From contig NZ_JBFRGU010000001.1 of NCBI RefSeq assembly GCF_052115485.1, positions 744,001 to 808,000 on the forward strand: a DNA stretch of 64,000 bases, read 5' to 3'. Both the position numbers and the translations under genes were made by a program. The notes beneath the pieces are model-generated. The model was given only the letters and a program-made list of their open reading frames with translations. It had not been told where the DNA came from and did no database searches. How positions within the stretch are numbered: position 1 is the stretch's first letter; each line of letters begins with the position of its first letter. This document shows, piece by piece, positions 40,870 through 49,716 of this stretch. The stretch is from Microvirga sp052115485. GTDB lineage: Bacteria; Pseudomonadota; Alphaproteobacteria; Rhizobiales; Beijerinckiaceae.

Positions 40870-42070
40870 CGGCGATCTTGGGCAGGGCAGCAGCGATGCG
40901 GCGCACTGCTTCCTTCAGGTCTTCGGATTTGCGGGCATAACAGATCCGCAAATATCCCTCTCCTGCTGCACCACCGAAAGCCGAGCCCGGCGCGAGGCCG
41001 ACATTGGCCTCTTCGATGAGCCGGATCGCGACATCCTGCGAATTCTTGGCCCCTTTGACTTTTGGAAAGGCGTAGAACGCGCCGGAGGGTGGAGGCAATT
41101 CCATAAGCCCGGTTTCCGCAAGGCCCATGATGATCTGGCGCCCCTCTTTCGCCCGAGCGATCTGATGGGCGACGAAACTCTCGCCCTGCTCCAGGGCTGC
41201 AACGCCGCCCCGTTGGATGAAGACCGGCGTCCCGGAGGTCTGATACTGAATCAGGTTCTCGATCACCTGCCCCAGAGCCGGAGACGCTTCGAGCCAGCCG
41301 AGACGCCAGCCGGTCATGGCCCAGTTCTTGGAGAAGGTCTGGATGAACAGAACCCGGTCCTCCGGCGCCATCACATCCCTGAACGAGGGCGCGCGGCCCT
41401 CGACGGCAAGCGCCTCGTCGTAGATGAAACGGCCATAGATCTCATCAGCGATGATCCAGAGACCGTGTTTGCGGGCGAGCTCCAGTGCTGCGCGCAAGTC
41501 GTCATGGCTTGCCGTCCACCCGGTCGGGTTCGACGGCGAGTTGATGACGAGTGCCTTGGTGCGCGGAGTGATCGCGGCCTCCAGGCGTGCGATGTCGAGG
41601 ATCCAGCCCTTGGCCGAGAAAGTCATCGGCACGCCGACGGCCTTCGCCCCTGCGATGGTGAGGGCACCAATGAAATTGGGCCAGACCGGCGTCGGCACCA
41701 GAACCTCATCTCCGTTGCCCGCGAGCATGCGCACAGCGATCTGAAGCGCCGGCATGCCGCCCGAGGTGACAAAGAAGCGCTCGGGATCGACAGGCTTGCC
41801 GTAAACGCGCTCATGATAGCGCGCGATGGCCTGCCGCAGATCCGGAATGCCGCGCTGATAGGTATAGAAGGTCTCGCCGGCGGCAAGCGAACGTGTCGCG
41901 GCCTCGCAGATGAAGGACGGGGTCGGAAGGTCGCCTTCGCCGACCCAGAGCGGGATCAGGCCTTCGCGGTTGCGTCCGTAGTTGAAGACATCGACGATGC
42001 CGCTCGTCGGTGCATGCTCCGCTTCCGAGCGGAGATTGAAGACGGAAGAGGTCGAGACGGACGCGTTCAT
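40859..42070 (-). CDS. PLP-dependent class I/II aminotransferase
   Basis: A 403-residue fold-type I aminotransferase. PLP site residues are visible: TSGGMPALQIAVRMLAG, INSPSNPTGWTAS, IADEIYGRFIYDE, the Schiff-base Lys in IQTFSKNWAMTGWRLGWLE near residue 255, and the carboxylate-binding Arg in GEGYLRICYARK. Substrate is not identifiable; the sequence resembles aspartate/aromatic or uncharacterised AspB-like members. ATG 42070 follows GAGGAGC; a longer reading from 42199 runs into repeat copy 3 and lacks family likeness. The C-terminus RV and stop lie within repeat copy 2, suggesting the end was rewritten by the repeat. No operon partner. Confidence 0.9.
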   Translation of the reverse strand: MNASVSTSSVFNLRSEAEHAPTSGIVDVFNYGRNREGLIPLWVGEGDLPTPSFICEAATRSLAAGETFYTYQRGIPDLRQAIARYHERVYGKPVDPERFFVTSGGMPALQIAVRMLAGNGDEVLVPTPVWPNFIGALTIAGAKAVGVPMTFSAKGWILDIARLEAAITPRTKALVINSPSNPTGWTASHDDLRAALELARKHGLWIIADEIYGRFIYDEALAVEGRAPSFRDVMAPEDRVLFIQTFSKNWAMTGWRLGWLEASPALGQVIENLIQYQTSGTPVFIQRGGVAALEQGESFVAHQIARAKEGRQIIMGLAETGLMELPPPSGAFYAFPKVKGAKNSQDVAIRLIEEANVGLAPGSAFGGAAGEGYLRICYARKSEDLKEAVRRIAAALPKIAARV

Positions 42071-42181
42071 GAAAAGCTCCTCGGCAGACGAACAGGCATG
42101 GCGTGTTCGCCCGCGCAAGGCAAGCTTTCGGAAGCTGTTATGACAAGATGCGAAGGGACCGATCGAATCCGGTGATGGGTC

Positions 42182-42288
42182 AGAGCATGATCGAAACAAG
42201 TGGAAACCGGTTGTTCGCCCGGATCATGCGGCATCAAAAGAATCGAGAGTTTGATCTTGTTTCAATCTGAAACGATTAAACTCTAGAG
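42182..42288. repeat. Mosaic palindromic repeat, copy 3 (two modules)
   Basis: Full-length copy in the same orientation as copy 2. Module 1 (42182-42238) is an imperfect palindrome with GCATGATC, AACAAGTGGAAACCGGTTGTT at its centre (broken by flanks) and GATCATGC. Module 2 (42246-42284) has the palindrome AGAGTTT...GTTTCA-ATC-TGAAAC...AAACTCT. The mscL stop codon (42283-42285, TAG on the minus strand) lies at its edge. Confidence 0.85.
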
Positions 42289-42708
42289 TGCGGACCTCTC
42301 CTTCAGGAGATCGCGAATTTCGGCGAGAAGCTTCACGTTGGCCATGTCCTCCGGCTTCTCCTTGACCTTCTCTCCTTCACTGCGCTGGAGCTTGTTGATG
42401 CCCTTCACGACCATGAAGAGAACCCAGGCAATGATGAGGAAGTTGATGGCGACGGTGATGAAATTGCCGAAAGCAAGAACAGCGCCCTGCTTTCTGGCCT
42501 CTGCGAGAGAGGTCGCCGTCACCTCCTTGGAGAGCCCCAGGAAATAATTGGAGAAATCGAGGCCGCCGGTCACCGCCCCGATGATCGGCATGAACAGATC
42601 GCTGACCATGGAATCCACGATCCGGCTGAACGCCGCACCGATGATCACGCCGATGGCGAGATCGACCACGTTTCCGCGCAAGGCGAATTTCTTGAACTCT
42701 TCCAACAC
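42283..42708 (-). CDS. mscL: Large-conductance mechanosensitive channel
   Basis: A 141-residue inner-membrane pore protein that opens at high membrane tension to relieve hypo-osmotic shock. It starts (GTG 42708, after AGGAGATGGGCT) with FKKFALRGNVVDLAIGVIIGAAF, the conserved N-terminal amphipathic helix and TM1. TM2 is FGNFITVAINFLIIAWVLFMVVKGIN, and the C-terminal helix is KLLAEIRDLLKE. Length and features are normal. The stop codon falls at the edge of repeat copy 3. Monocistronic. Confidence 0.96.
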   Translation of the reverse strand: MLEEFKKFALRGNVVDLAIGVIIGAAFSRIVDSMVSDLFMPIIGAVTGGLDFSNYFLGLSKEVTATSLAEARKQGAVLAFGNFITVAINFLIIAWVLFMVVKGINKLQRSEGEKVKEKPEDMANVKLLAEIRDLLKERSAL

Positions 42709-42824
42709 AGCCCATCTCCTCGTCAGCCAGTACCGTTAGGAATCTTAGCATTTAGGTCAAGGAGCGGGCTAGTCGAGAGAAAGCCGCCGCCTCCCAGATC
42801 AAGGAAGGCGCCGACTTCGCATCC

Positions 42825-43355
42825 TTAAGGTTGCGCGCTGGCGAGGAGGTCCTGCAGATCCAGGCGCTCTGTCACCATCTGTAACTTACCGTCGGGCGCA
42901 CGGGGCCATTCGGCTTCGGGACGGTCCCAATACAATTCGACGCCGTTCCTGTCCGGGTCACTCAAGTAGAGCGCCTCACTTACCCCGTGATCACTGGCGC
43001 CTTCGAGGGGCACGCCAGCCTCGATGAGACGGCGGAGCGCATCGGCCAGTTCCGCCCGGGTCGGGTAGAGAATGGCCGTGTGGTAGAGCCCGGTCGTGCC
43101 ACGCGGGGGCGGCGAGCCGCCTTTGCTCTCCCAGGTATTGAGGCCGATGTGATGGTGATAGCCACCGGCCGAGATGAACGCGGCCTGCGTCCCGTAGCGC
43201 TGCATCAATTGGAAGCCGAGAACGCCACAATAGAAGGCGAGCGAACGGTCGAGATCGGACACTTTCAGATGAACGTGGCCGATCCTGACGCCCGCCCCGA
43301 TGGGACGCACCGATGCGAGGCCGGCGTCATTCAAAGGCGAAAGGGGTGCGGACAT
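42825..43355 (-). CDS. VOC-superfamily protein (glyoxalase/dioxygenase fold)
   Basis: A 176-residue vicinal-oxygen-chelate protein: RIGHVHLKVSDLDRSLAFYCGVLGF with the first metal His, YHHHIGLNTWESKGG, GLYHTAILYPTRAEL with the second His, and LYLSDPDRNGVELYWDRP with the Glu ligand. The pattern resembles catechol-2,3-dioxygenase (CatE) but the length, only one module, and absence of a pathway leave the substrate open. It is 15 bases downstream of the DoxX gene, so the two form one operon, with a divergent LysR regulator. Confidence 0.9.
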   Translation of the reverse strand: MSAPLSPLNDAGLASVRPIGAGVRIGHVHLKVSDLDRSLAFYCGVLGFQLMQRYGTQAAFISAGGYHHHIGLNTWESKGGSPPPRGTTGLYHTAILYPTRAELADALRRLIEAGVPLEGASDHGVSEALYLSDPDRNGVELYWDRPEAEWPRAPDGKLQMVTERLDLQDLLASAQP

Positions 43356-43370
43356 GATGTGTGTTCCGTT

Positions 43371-43787
43371 TTAGGCGCGGGCGAGTTTCGCTGGCTCGGA
43401 GCGCAGGGCGTAGGCGCCGTCACCGAGCAGAGCCTGGACGAGAAGAGCCACCGCCCAGAAGGCCGGATATTCCCAACCGCCATTGGCGTTCGAGAAGAAA
43501 AAGCCGGCAGGACCATGCACGGTGAATATGGCGCCAAGCAGGACCGGAATAAGGACGATGGCTGTGATGCGGGTGTAAAAGCCGAGGATGAGCGCCGCCG
43601 CGCCGACGACCTCGATGAGGATGGTGAGATAGGCGAGCGCAGGCGGCAAACCGAGGCTGCCGAAGAACTGCGCCGTACCGGCCGGGGTGAAGACGAAGAT
43701 CTTCAGACCGGCATGGGCGAAAAAGAGAATGCCGAGCGTCACACGAAGCACGAGGGCGGCGAAGGGAGCGGTGCGGTTGTCGATCAT
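43371..43787 (-). CDS. DoxX-family membrane protein
   Basis: A 138-residue protein with four predicted membrane helices and the DoxX signature (LRVTLGILFFAHAGLKIFVF, then GSLGLPPALAYLTILIEVVGAAALILGF). Relatives take part in thiosulfate or quinone oxidation or redox-linked stress responses; the specific role is not known. The ATG at 43787 follows GGAAACCTCCC. It is the first gene of a DoxX-VOC operon and is divergent from a LysR regulator, an arrangement often seen for quinone- or thiol-responsive systems. Confidence 0.9.
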   Translation of the reverse strand: MIDNRTAPFAALVLRVTLGILFFAHAGLKIFVFTPAGTAQFFGSLGLPPALAYLTILIEVVGAAALILGFYTRITAIVLIPVLLGAIFTVHGPAGFFFSNANGGWEYPAFWAVALLVQALLGDGAYALRSEPAKLARA

Positions 43788-43851
43788 GGGAGGTTTCCTG
43801 AAATAACGTGTCCGCTTTATATGACCTCATACCCATGATACGATAATATCA

Positions 43852-43863
43852 ATATCTGGATAT
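43852..43863. promoter_or_regulatory. LysR-type operator candidate between DoxX and LysR genes
   Basis: ATATC-TG-GATAT is a perfect inverted repeat 18 bases before the ribosome site of the LysR gene, in an AT-rich 98-base gap. LysR regulators bind such T-N(n)-A palindromes, and its place would allow control of both genes. Confidence 0.4.
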
Positions 43864-43885
43864 AAGCTCACACCAGGAGGGTGAA

Positions 43886-44800
43886 TTGCTCGACCGCGTC
43901 ACCGGCATGCAGGTCTTCGCTCGCGTCGGCACCCTTGGCAATTTCTCGGCCGCCGCGCGGGCTTTGAATCTCTCGCAGACCATGGTGACGAAGCATGTCT
44001 CCGCCCTTGAGGACAGGCTCGGCGTCAAGCTCCTGAATCGCTCCACACGCGGCATGACCCTGACTGAAGCCGGCAGGAGCTATCTCTCTGCCTGCGAGCG
44101 CATTCTCGCCGAGATCGAGGAGGCCGACGCCTCCGCCAGTCTAGACCGAGTGGAACCGCGCGGAACGCTCAAGCTCAATGTGCCGCTGGCTTTTGGCATA
44201 CGTGAGATTGCCCCGGCCTTGGCCGAGTTCAGCCGGCTTCATCCGGCGGTCACTGTCGATCTCGGCCTCACCGACCGCTATGTCGACCTCATCGAGGAAG
44301 GTTGGGACCTTGCCATCCGCATCGGCCGCCTGAAGGATTCAGGCCTCGTGGCGCGCCGCATCGCTCCTTGCCGGGTCGTCGTCTGCGCGGCCCCCTCCTA
44401 CCTGTTCACCCACGGCACGCCACGAACGATTGCGGATCTCCAACAACACAACTGCCTCGGCTACACGTTGCCGAATGCGCTCGGCGCGAACCGCTGGACC
44501 TTTGGCGAAAACAGCGAGATCGTCGCCCCCGTTTCCGGCAACTTACGGGCCAATAACGGAGACGCTCTGCTTGCAGCCGCGCTTGCCGGTCAGGGCTTGA
44601 TTTATCAGCCTACCTTCATCGTTGGCGATAGCTTGCGGGCCGGAGCGCTCATGCGGATTGATCTCGACTGTCCGCCCCACGAATTCGGCGTCCATGCCAT
44701 CCTGCCCTCCGGCCGTCAGGCCCCTGCCAAGGTTCGCGTCTTCATAGAATTTCTGGCTGAACGCTTCGCGCCAGAGCCCGCCTGGGACAGGGAATTATGA
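43886..44800 (+). CDS. LysR-family transcriptional regulator
   Basis: A 304-residue LysR regulator: N-terminal winged helix (FARVGTLGNFSAAARALNLS, TMVTKHVSALEDRLGVKLLN, TRGMTLTEAG) and the periplasmic-binding-like effector domain (about residues 90-295, GTLKLNVPLAFGIREIAPAL). The CrgA-like subgroup of LysR proteins has this layout. The start is TTG 43886, preceded by AGGAGG with a 5-base gap; ATG 43907 lacks such a site. Divergent from DoxX and VOC genes, so it likely controls them. Effector not identifiable. Confidence 0.93.
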   Translation: MLDRVTGMQVFARVGTLGNFSAAARALNLSQTMVTKHVSALEDRLGVKLLNRSTRGMTLTEAGRSYLSACERILAEIEEADASASLDRVEPRGTLKLNVPLAFGIREIAPALAEFSRLHPAVTVDLGLTDRYVDLIEEGWDLAIRIGRLKDSGLVARRIAPCRVVVCAAPSYLFTHGTPRTIADLQQHNCLGYTLPNALGANRWTFGENSEIVAPVSGNLRANNGDALLAAALAGQGLIYQPTFIVGDSLRAGALMRIDLDCPPHEFGVHAILPSGRQAPAKVRVFIEFLAERFAPEPAWDREL

Positions 44801-44893
44801 CCCGCTGCAGCGGCAATTGTTATCTGCCTCGGAACGTAGCATTCACAGACTTAAGCCGCTAATCTCACGGGGTTTCTTCGCAAGGATCAGCAC

Positions 44894-47800
44894 ATGGTCG
44901 CCAGTTGGGCGGTTATCCTCTTGGCTCTCGCCTATCTCTGCCTGCTTTTCACGGTCGCTCATTGGGGCGATTCTTTCGGGCGGCGGATCGTGCGAGGGCG
45001 TGCGCGCTCAACGATCGCGGCCCTGTCGCTGGCGGTCTATTGCACCTCGTGGACCTTCTTCGGATCTGTGGGTCTCGCGAGTTCCTCGGGGCTCGACTTC
45101 CTGACGATCTATATCGGCCCAATCCTCGTCATCGGTCTCGGGCACCTGCTTGTCGCGCGCATCGTGCGCGTGGCGAAGGCCCAGAACATCTCGTCCATCG
45201 CGGATTTCGTCGCGGCTCGCTATGGCAAGAGCGAACGCGTTGCGGCTATCGTTTCGCTGATCGCGCTGATCGGTTCGGTTCCCTATATCGCGCTGCAATT
45301 GAAGGCGGTCTCGTCCTCGCTCGATGTGTTTTTGACAGTCGCGAGCGGCACGACCTCGCACGCCATTCCAATCTTCGGCGATCTCGCGCTCGTCGTCGCT
45401 CTCGTGCTCGCCGGTTTCGCGGTGGCATTCGGAACCCGGCACACGGATGCAACGGAACACCAAGACGGGCTTGTGCTCGCGATCTCGCTTGAATCCGTCG
45501 TCAAGCTCATCGCCTTTCTCGTTGTCGGCCTTTATGTCACCTTCGTCATGTTCGATGGCTTCGACGACATCGTCGCGCAGGTGACCGCGAAGGGCATCAA
45601 CCCGAGCATGGTCGACCGGACATCCGGGTTCGGCAGTTATGTGACACTGATCCTGCTCTCGATCTGCGCGTCCATTCTGTTGCCGCGCCAGTTTCACATG
45701 ACGGTTGTCGAGAACAGGTCCATTGCCGATCTCAAGCGGGCCGCGTGGCTATTTCCGGTTTATCTTCTTCTCATCAATCTGTTCGTCATTCCCATCGCGC
45801 TCGCCGGCATGGCCGTTTTCCCGCAAGGGGCGATTGACCGGGACATGACGGTTCTCGCGCTGCCTCTGTTCGACAAGACAGGGTCCATCGCGCTTCTCGC
45901 CTTCCTCGGCGGGTTCTCGGCGGCGACCGCCATGGTGATCGTCGATTCCATCGCCATCGCCATCATGATCTCGAACCATCTCGTGATGCCGATCGTGTTG
46001 CGACGACGCGCTTTCGCCGGCGTCGATCCCGGCGGGTTCGTGCTCGGCGTGCGTCGGCTCTCCATCGTTCTCGTCATCCTGCTCGCGTATGTTTACTATC
46101 GCGGTTCCGGAGAGGCCGCGCTTGCCTCGATCGGGCTTCTCTCCTTCGCCGCCGTGGCGCAGATCGCGCCCGCTTTTCTCGGCGGTCTCATCTGGTCGCG
46201 CGGCACGGCACTGGGAGCTTGCGCCGGCCTCATCGTCGGCTTCTTCACCTGGGCCTACACGCTCCTGCTCCCGAGCCTCGTGTGGGACGGCGTATTCTGG
46301 TCGGACGTCGTGGTCACCGGCCCCTTCGGCATTCTGGCGCTCAAACCGACAGCGCTTTTCGGTGTCGATCTTCCACAGCTCACGCACGGAGTCGTGTGGA
46401 GTCTGACGCTCAACATCCTGACCTATATCGGCATCTCGTTCTGGCGGCAGGCGACGCCACTGGAGCGCATTCAGGCCAAGGTCTTCGTCAGCGAACCGGA
46501 TGTATCCGCAGCCCCGAGCTTCCGCCTGTTTCGCGCGAGCGTCACCGTCGACGAGTTGCGCGCCACCGTCGCACGTTATCTCGGAGACGAGCGTGCGACG
46601 AAATCGTTTGCGGGCTTCGCTCATAGCCGTGGGCAGCCGCTCGAAGGTCGTGCGGAAGCGGACTTTCACCTCTTGCGATATGCGGAACATCTGCTCGCAT
46701 CCGCTATCGGAACAGCCTCGTCACGCCTCGCCCTGTCGCTGCTGTTGCGCCGCCGCACCGTCTCGACCAAAGACGCGCTGAAACTCCTGGACGATGCGTC
46801 CGCCGCAATTCAGCAGAGCCGCGATCTTCTGCAACACGCCATCAACTATGCAAAGCAAGGCATCACGGTGCTCGACCGCGACTTGCGCTTGCTCGCCTGG
46901 AACCAGGCTTTCGTCGATCTCTATGATCTGCCGCCCAACCTCGTGCGCGTCGGCGTCGGCATGGACAGCATCATCCGTTTCAATGCCCAGAGAGGTTCCT
47001 ACGGTCCCGGTTCCTTCGACCGTCACATCGCATCGCGGATCCACTCCTTCCTGCACGACCTCGAACCGGTGCGTTTGAGACTTTATCCGTCAGAGATCGT
47101 GATCGAGATCCGCTCAAATCAGCTTCCGGATGGCGGCCTCGTTACCACCTATACGGACGTGACCGAAACCGTCGCCGCGGAGGAAGAAAGCCGGCGCGCC
47201 AACGAGACGCTGGAGCAACGCGTCAAGGAGCGCACGGAAGAGCTGACGCGCCTCAACGAGGCTCTCTCGAGTGCAAAGGGAGAGGCGGAGGAAGCGAACA
47301 TCTCCAAGACGCGCTTCCTCGCCGCCGCAAGCCACGACATTCTGCAACCGCTCAATGCTGCAAGGCTCTACGCGACCTCGCTGGTGGAGCGCGACCGGGA
47401 TGCAGGCGACGCTTTGCTCGCCGAGAACATCGACGCCTCCCTCGATGCGGTGGAAGAAATCCTGACTGCGCTTCTCGACATTTCGCGGCTCGACACGGGC
47501 GCGATGAAGCCGCAATGGTCGAGCTTCCGAATCGACGAGATGTTCCGCCAGTTGCAACGGGAGTTCGATCCCATCGCACGGGAGAAGGGGCTGGAGATTA
47601 CCTTCGTCCCTTCCTCGCTCACCGTACGCTCCGACCGTCGCCTGTTGCGGCGTATTCTGCAAAACCTCGTCTCGAACGCGATCAAGTACACGCTCTCGGG
47701 CCGCGTTCTGGTCGGCGGCCGGCGGCGCGGCGGACGCCTGATTTTGGAAGTGTGGGATACGGGCCTCGGCATTCCGCCCTCGAAGCAACGGATCGTCTTC

Positions 47801-48403
47801 CGTGAATTCCAGCGACTGGATCAGGGTGCGAAGGCCGCGCGCGGCCTTGGGCTCGGCCTCTCTATCGTGGAGCGGATCTGCCGCGTTCTGGGCCACCCGG
47901 TAATACTCCAATCCACCGCCGGGCGAGGCTCGGTCTTCCGCGTGGATGTGCCGGTGGTCGCCGCTTTGCCGGCCTCGACGGCAGCGCCAGAGCCACCCAA
48001 GGCTCCGGTCACGCAATTGTCCGGCTTGCGCGTGCTCGCCATCGATAACGAGCCGGCGATTCTGGAGGGTATGCGCCTTCTCCTCACCGGTTGGGGTTGT
48101 GAAGTCTGGACGGCCTCCGACCTCGACAACGCGCAGAAGCTCATCAAGGAGCGCAAGGAGGCGCCGGAAGCGATCATCGCCGATTATCATCTCGACGAAG
48201 GCGATGGCCTCGAAGCCATCAAGTCGCTACGCTGGAAGACACAGGTGGACACGCCTGCGGTTCTCATCACCGCCGACCGCACGCCGACAGTGCGTGATGC
48301 GGCGACGGAGATGAACGTTCACATTCTGAACAAGCCGCTGAAACCAGCAGCTTTGCGGGCGCTTCTCACCCAATGGCGCGCGACGAAGGTGGCCGCCGAA
48401 TAA
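44894..48403 (+). CDS. Sodium:solute symporter-PAS-histidine kinase-receiver fusion (CbrA/CrbS-like)
   Basis: An 1169-residue hybrid. Residues 1-530 form a 13-helix Na+:solute symporter-like module (SSS family, beginning AVILLALAYLCLLFTVAHWG). A linker and coiled coil follow, then a PAS domain (about 645-760, GITVLDRDLRLLAWNQAFVDLY), the HisKA helix with phosphorylatable His (AAASHDILQPLNAARLY, residue 814 or so), and an ATPase (LLRRILQNLVSNAIKYT, WDTGLGIPPSKQ, GLGLSIVERI). Last is a receiver domain with Asp near residue 1095 (AIIADYHLDEGDGLEA). CrbS and CbrA control carbon use such as acetate or histidine. No LuxR or NtrC-type response regulator is next to it, so its partner is elsewhere. 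Confidence 0.92.
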   Translation: MVASWAVILLALAYLCLLFTVAHWGDSFGRRIVRGRARSTIAALSLAVYCTSWTFFGSVGLASSSGLDFLTIYIGPILVIGLGHLLVARIVRVAKAQNISSIADFVAARYGKSERVAAIVSLIALIGSVPYIALQLKAVSSSLDVFLTVASGTTSHAIPIFGDLALVVALVLAGFAVAFGTRHTDATEHQDGLVLAISLESVVKLIAFLVVGLYVTFVMFDGFDDIVAQVTAKGINPSMVDRTSGFGSYVTLILLSICASILLPRQFHMTVVENRSIADLKRAAWLFPVYLLLINLFVIPIALAGMAVFPQGAIDRDMTVLALPLFDKTGSIALLAFLGGFSAATAMVIVDSIAIAIMISNHLVMPIVLRRRAFAGVDPGGFVLGVRRLSIVLVILLAYVYYRGSGEAALASIGLLSFAAVAQIAPAFLGGLIWSRGTALGACAGLIVGFFTWAYTLLLPSLVWDGVFWSDVVVTGPFGILALKPTALFGVDLPQLTHGVVWSLTLNILTYIGISFWRQATPLERIQAKVFVSEPDVSAAPSFRLFRASVTVDELRATVARYLGDERATKSFAGFAHSRGQPLEGRAEADFHLLRYAEHLLASAIGTASSRLALSLLLRRRTVSTKDALKLLDDASAAIQQSRDLLQHAINYAKQGITVLDRDLRLLAWNQAFVDLYDLPPNLVRVGVGMDSIIRFNAQRGSYGPGSFDRHIASRIHSFLHDLEPVRLRLYPSEIVIEIRSNQLPDGGLVTTYTDVTETVAAEEESRRANETLEQRVKERTEELTRLNEALSSAKGEAEEANISKTRFLAAASHDILQPLNAARLYATSLVERDRDAGDALLAENIDASLDAVEEILTALLDISRLDTGAMKPQWSSFRIDEMFRQLQREFDPIAREKGLEITFVPSSLTVRSDRRLLRRILQNLVSNAIKYTLSGRVLVGGRRRGGRLILEVWDTGLGIPPSKQRIVFREFQRLDQGAKAARGLGLGLSIVERICRVLGHPVILQSTAGRGSVFRVDVPVVAALPASTAAPEPPKAPVTQLSGLRVLAIDNEPAILEGMRLLLTGWGCEVWTASDLDNAQKLIKERKEAPEAIIADYHLDEGDGLEAIKSLRWKTQVDTPAVLITADRTPTVRDAATEMNVHILNKPLKPAALRALLTQWRATKVAAE

Positions 48404-49027
48404 TCAAATATTGGGGCCGTAGGGCGCGCGACCGGTCGTCAAGGCATCGTCGAGCAGTTCAAGGCGGTCTTGTCCCCAGAACACCTCACTGTCGAGTACA
48501 TAGGAGGGCGACCCGAATACGTCGCCCGCCACGGCGTTCTCCAAGTTCAGCGCATAGATCGCTTCGGTCACGCTACCCGTGGCCACGTCCATCAACGATG
48601 AGGAATCGAGACCCGCAGCTTCCGCCAGTTCGGCGATGACGAGTGGATTGGCGAGATCGCGCTCCTCCTCCCAAATTCCAGCAAAGGACCGGCGCAGGAA
48701 TGGGTCAGGATCCTTTCCCGCAGCTCCGATGGCAATCGCGAAACGGTCCACGAGGTTTACATCGAACGGCCAGTATTTCGGCTTGGGATTGAACGAAAGG
48801 CCGCGCTTGTCCCGCCAACGCTGCAGTTCGACCATCCGGTAGCGCTGGCGCACTGGATGCCGTTGGGCCAACGGCAATCCACCCGTCTCCGAGAACACCC
48901 GACCGAGAAAGACCGGCTTGTAGTTCACCTCGATCCCATGCCGCTGCACGATGTCCATGAAGGGCATATGGCCGAGATAAGCCCAAGGACTGGCGAAGGA
49001 GAAGTAGTAATCGATGGTGCGGGGCAT
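48404..49027 (-). CDS. DsbA-family 2-hydroxychromene-2-carboxylate isomerase-like protein
   Basis: A 207-residue thioredoxin-fold protein of the DsbA/HCCA isomerase family: PRTIDYYFSFASPWAYLGHMPF (the SPWAYLG motif typical of HCCA isomerase/GST kappa), IEVNYKPVFLGRVFSETGGL, and VFGSPSYVLDSEVFWGQDRLELLDDAL. The Ser in FSFASPW replaces the Cys pair of true DsbA, so it is a glutathione-dependent isomerase-like enzyme rather than an oxidase. The pathway is not clear here. The ATG at 49027 follows GAAGAG. Its stop abuts that of the convergent hybrid kinase gene. Confidence 0.85.
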   Translation of the reverse strand: MPRTIDYYFSFASPWAYLGHMPFMDIVQRHGIEVNYKPVFLGRVFSETGGLPLAQRHPVRQRYRMVELQRWRDKRGLSFNPKPKYWPFDVNLVDRFAIAIGAAGKDPDPFLRRSFAGIWEEERDLANPLVIAELAEAAGLDSSSLMDVATGSVTEAIYALNLENAVAGDVFGSPSYVLDSEVFWGQDRLELLDDALTTGRAPYGPNI

Positions 49028-49082
49028 TGGCGGCACTCTTCGTTTCTGTTGTAAGAACAAGCTATCCTGACCGATGAAACGA

Positions 49083-49631
49083 TCAAGCCGTCTTCTTCAT
49101 CGCTTCCTCCGCCGCCAGAAAAGCCGTGATCTGAGGACTTTCCGGCGGTGCCGAGGCGCGAATACCGAGATCGGTGAGGATGCGTTCGACAGGAACGAAG
49201 CTTCTGGCCTTGCGGTCGTAGAGACCCACGCGGACCAGGGCGCCGGCGGCAGAGACGGGGCTCGCATCCTTGCCGATCGTGATCAGCTTCTGCTCCATCA
49301 CGACCCAACCTTCGCCCCACGTGACGATGCGCGTCTCGAGCGTGAAGGGCTGAAAGAGCTTCAACTCACGCCGGAACCTGATCTGACCCGCGCTCACCAC
49401 GGGTAGCCAGCGGTTCTTCAGAACGGCGCGCCACATGCCGGATCGAACCATAATGTCCGCACGGCCGAGGTCCATCAGCGACCAGTACCGTCCGTTGTTC
49501 ATATGGAACGACGTGTCGAGGTCGTGCGGCCAGACGCGGAAGTCGAGGCGCGAGACCTCGTTCACCGGGTCGAGTTTGGGACGGAACAACGACGCTATCA
49601 GAAGATGGAGGACACGAAGCCAGAGATTCAT
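49083..49631 (-). CDS. Hot-dog fold thioesterase family protein
   Basis: A 182-residue protein with the 4HBT-like hot-dog fold: SRLDFRVWPHDLDTSFHMNNGRYWSLMDLGRADIM contains the catalytic-region HMNNGRYW found in acyl-CoA thioesterases, followed by FRRELKLFQPFTLETRIVTWGEGWVVMEQKLI. The N-terminus is hydrophobic (MNLWLRVLHLLIASLF) and may anchor it to the membrane, as in THEM6-like members. Likely hydrolyses an acyl-CoA; neighbouring beta-oxidation genes make a fatty-acid role plausible. A terminator separates it from the fadB-like gene, so it has its own promoter. Confidence 0.85.
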   Translation of the reverse strand: MNLWLRVLHLLIASLFRPKLDPVNEVSRLDFRVWPHDLDTSFHMNNGRYWSLMDLGRADIMVRSGMWRAVLKNRWLPVVSAGQIRFRRELKLFQPFTLETRIVTWGEGWVVMEQKLITIGKDASPVSAAGALVRVGLYDRKARSFVPVERILTDLGIRASAPPESPQITAFLAAEEAMKKTA

Positions 49632-49673
49632 ATGTTTTCCATGCGGACGCCTTGTGACACGGCGCCAATTGAA

Positions 49674-49697
49674 AAACCCGGGGGCTGCCCCGGGTTT
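49674..49697 (-). terminator. Rho-independent terminator after fadB-like gene
   Basis: AAACCCGGGG-loop-CCCCGGGTTT, a 10-bp stem with a 4-base loop, followed by TTTTT-like sequence on the minus strand (complement of the A-run 49672-49676). It is 20 bases past the stop codon at 49717 and closes the beta-oxidation operon. Confidence 0.85.
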
Positions 49698-49716
49698 CTG
49701 TCGCTATCAGACAAAC

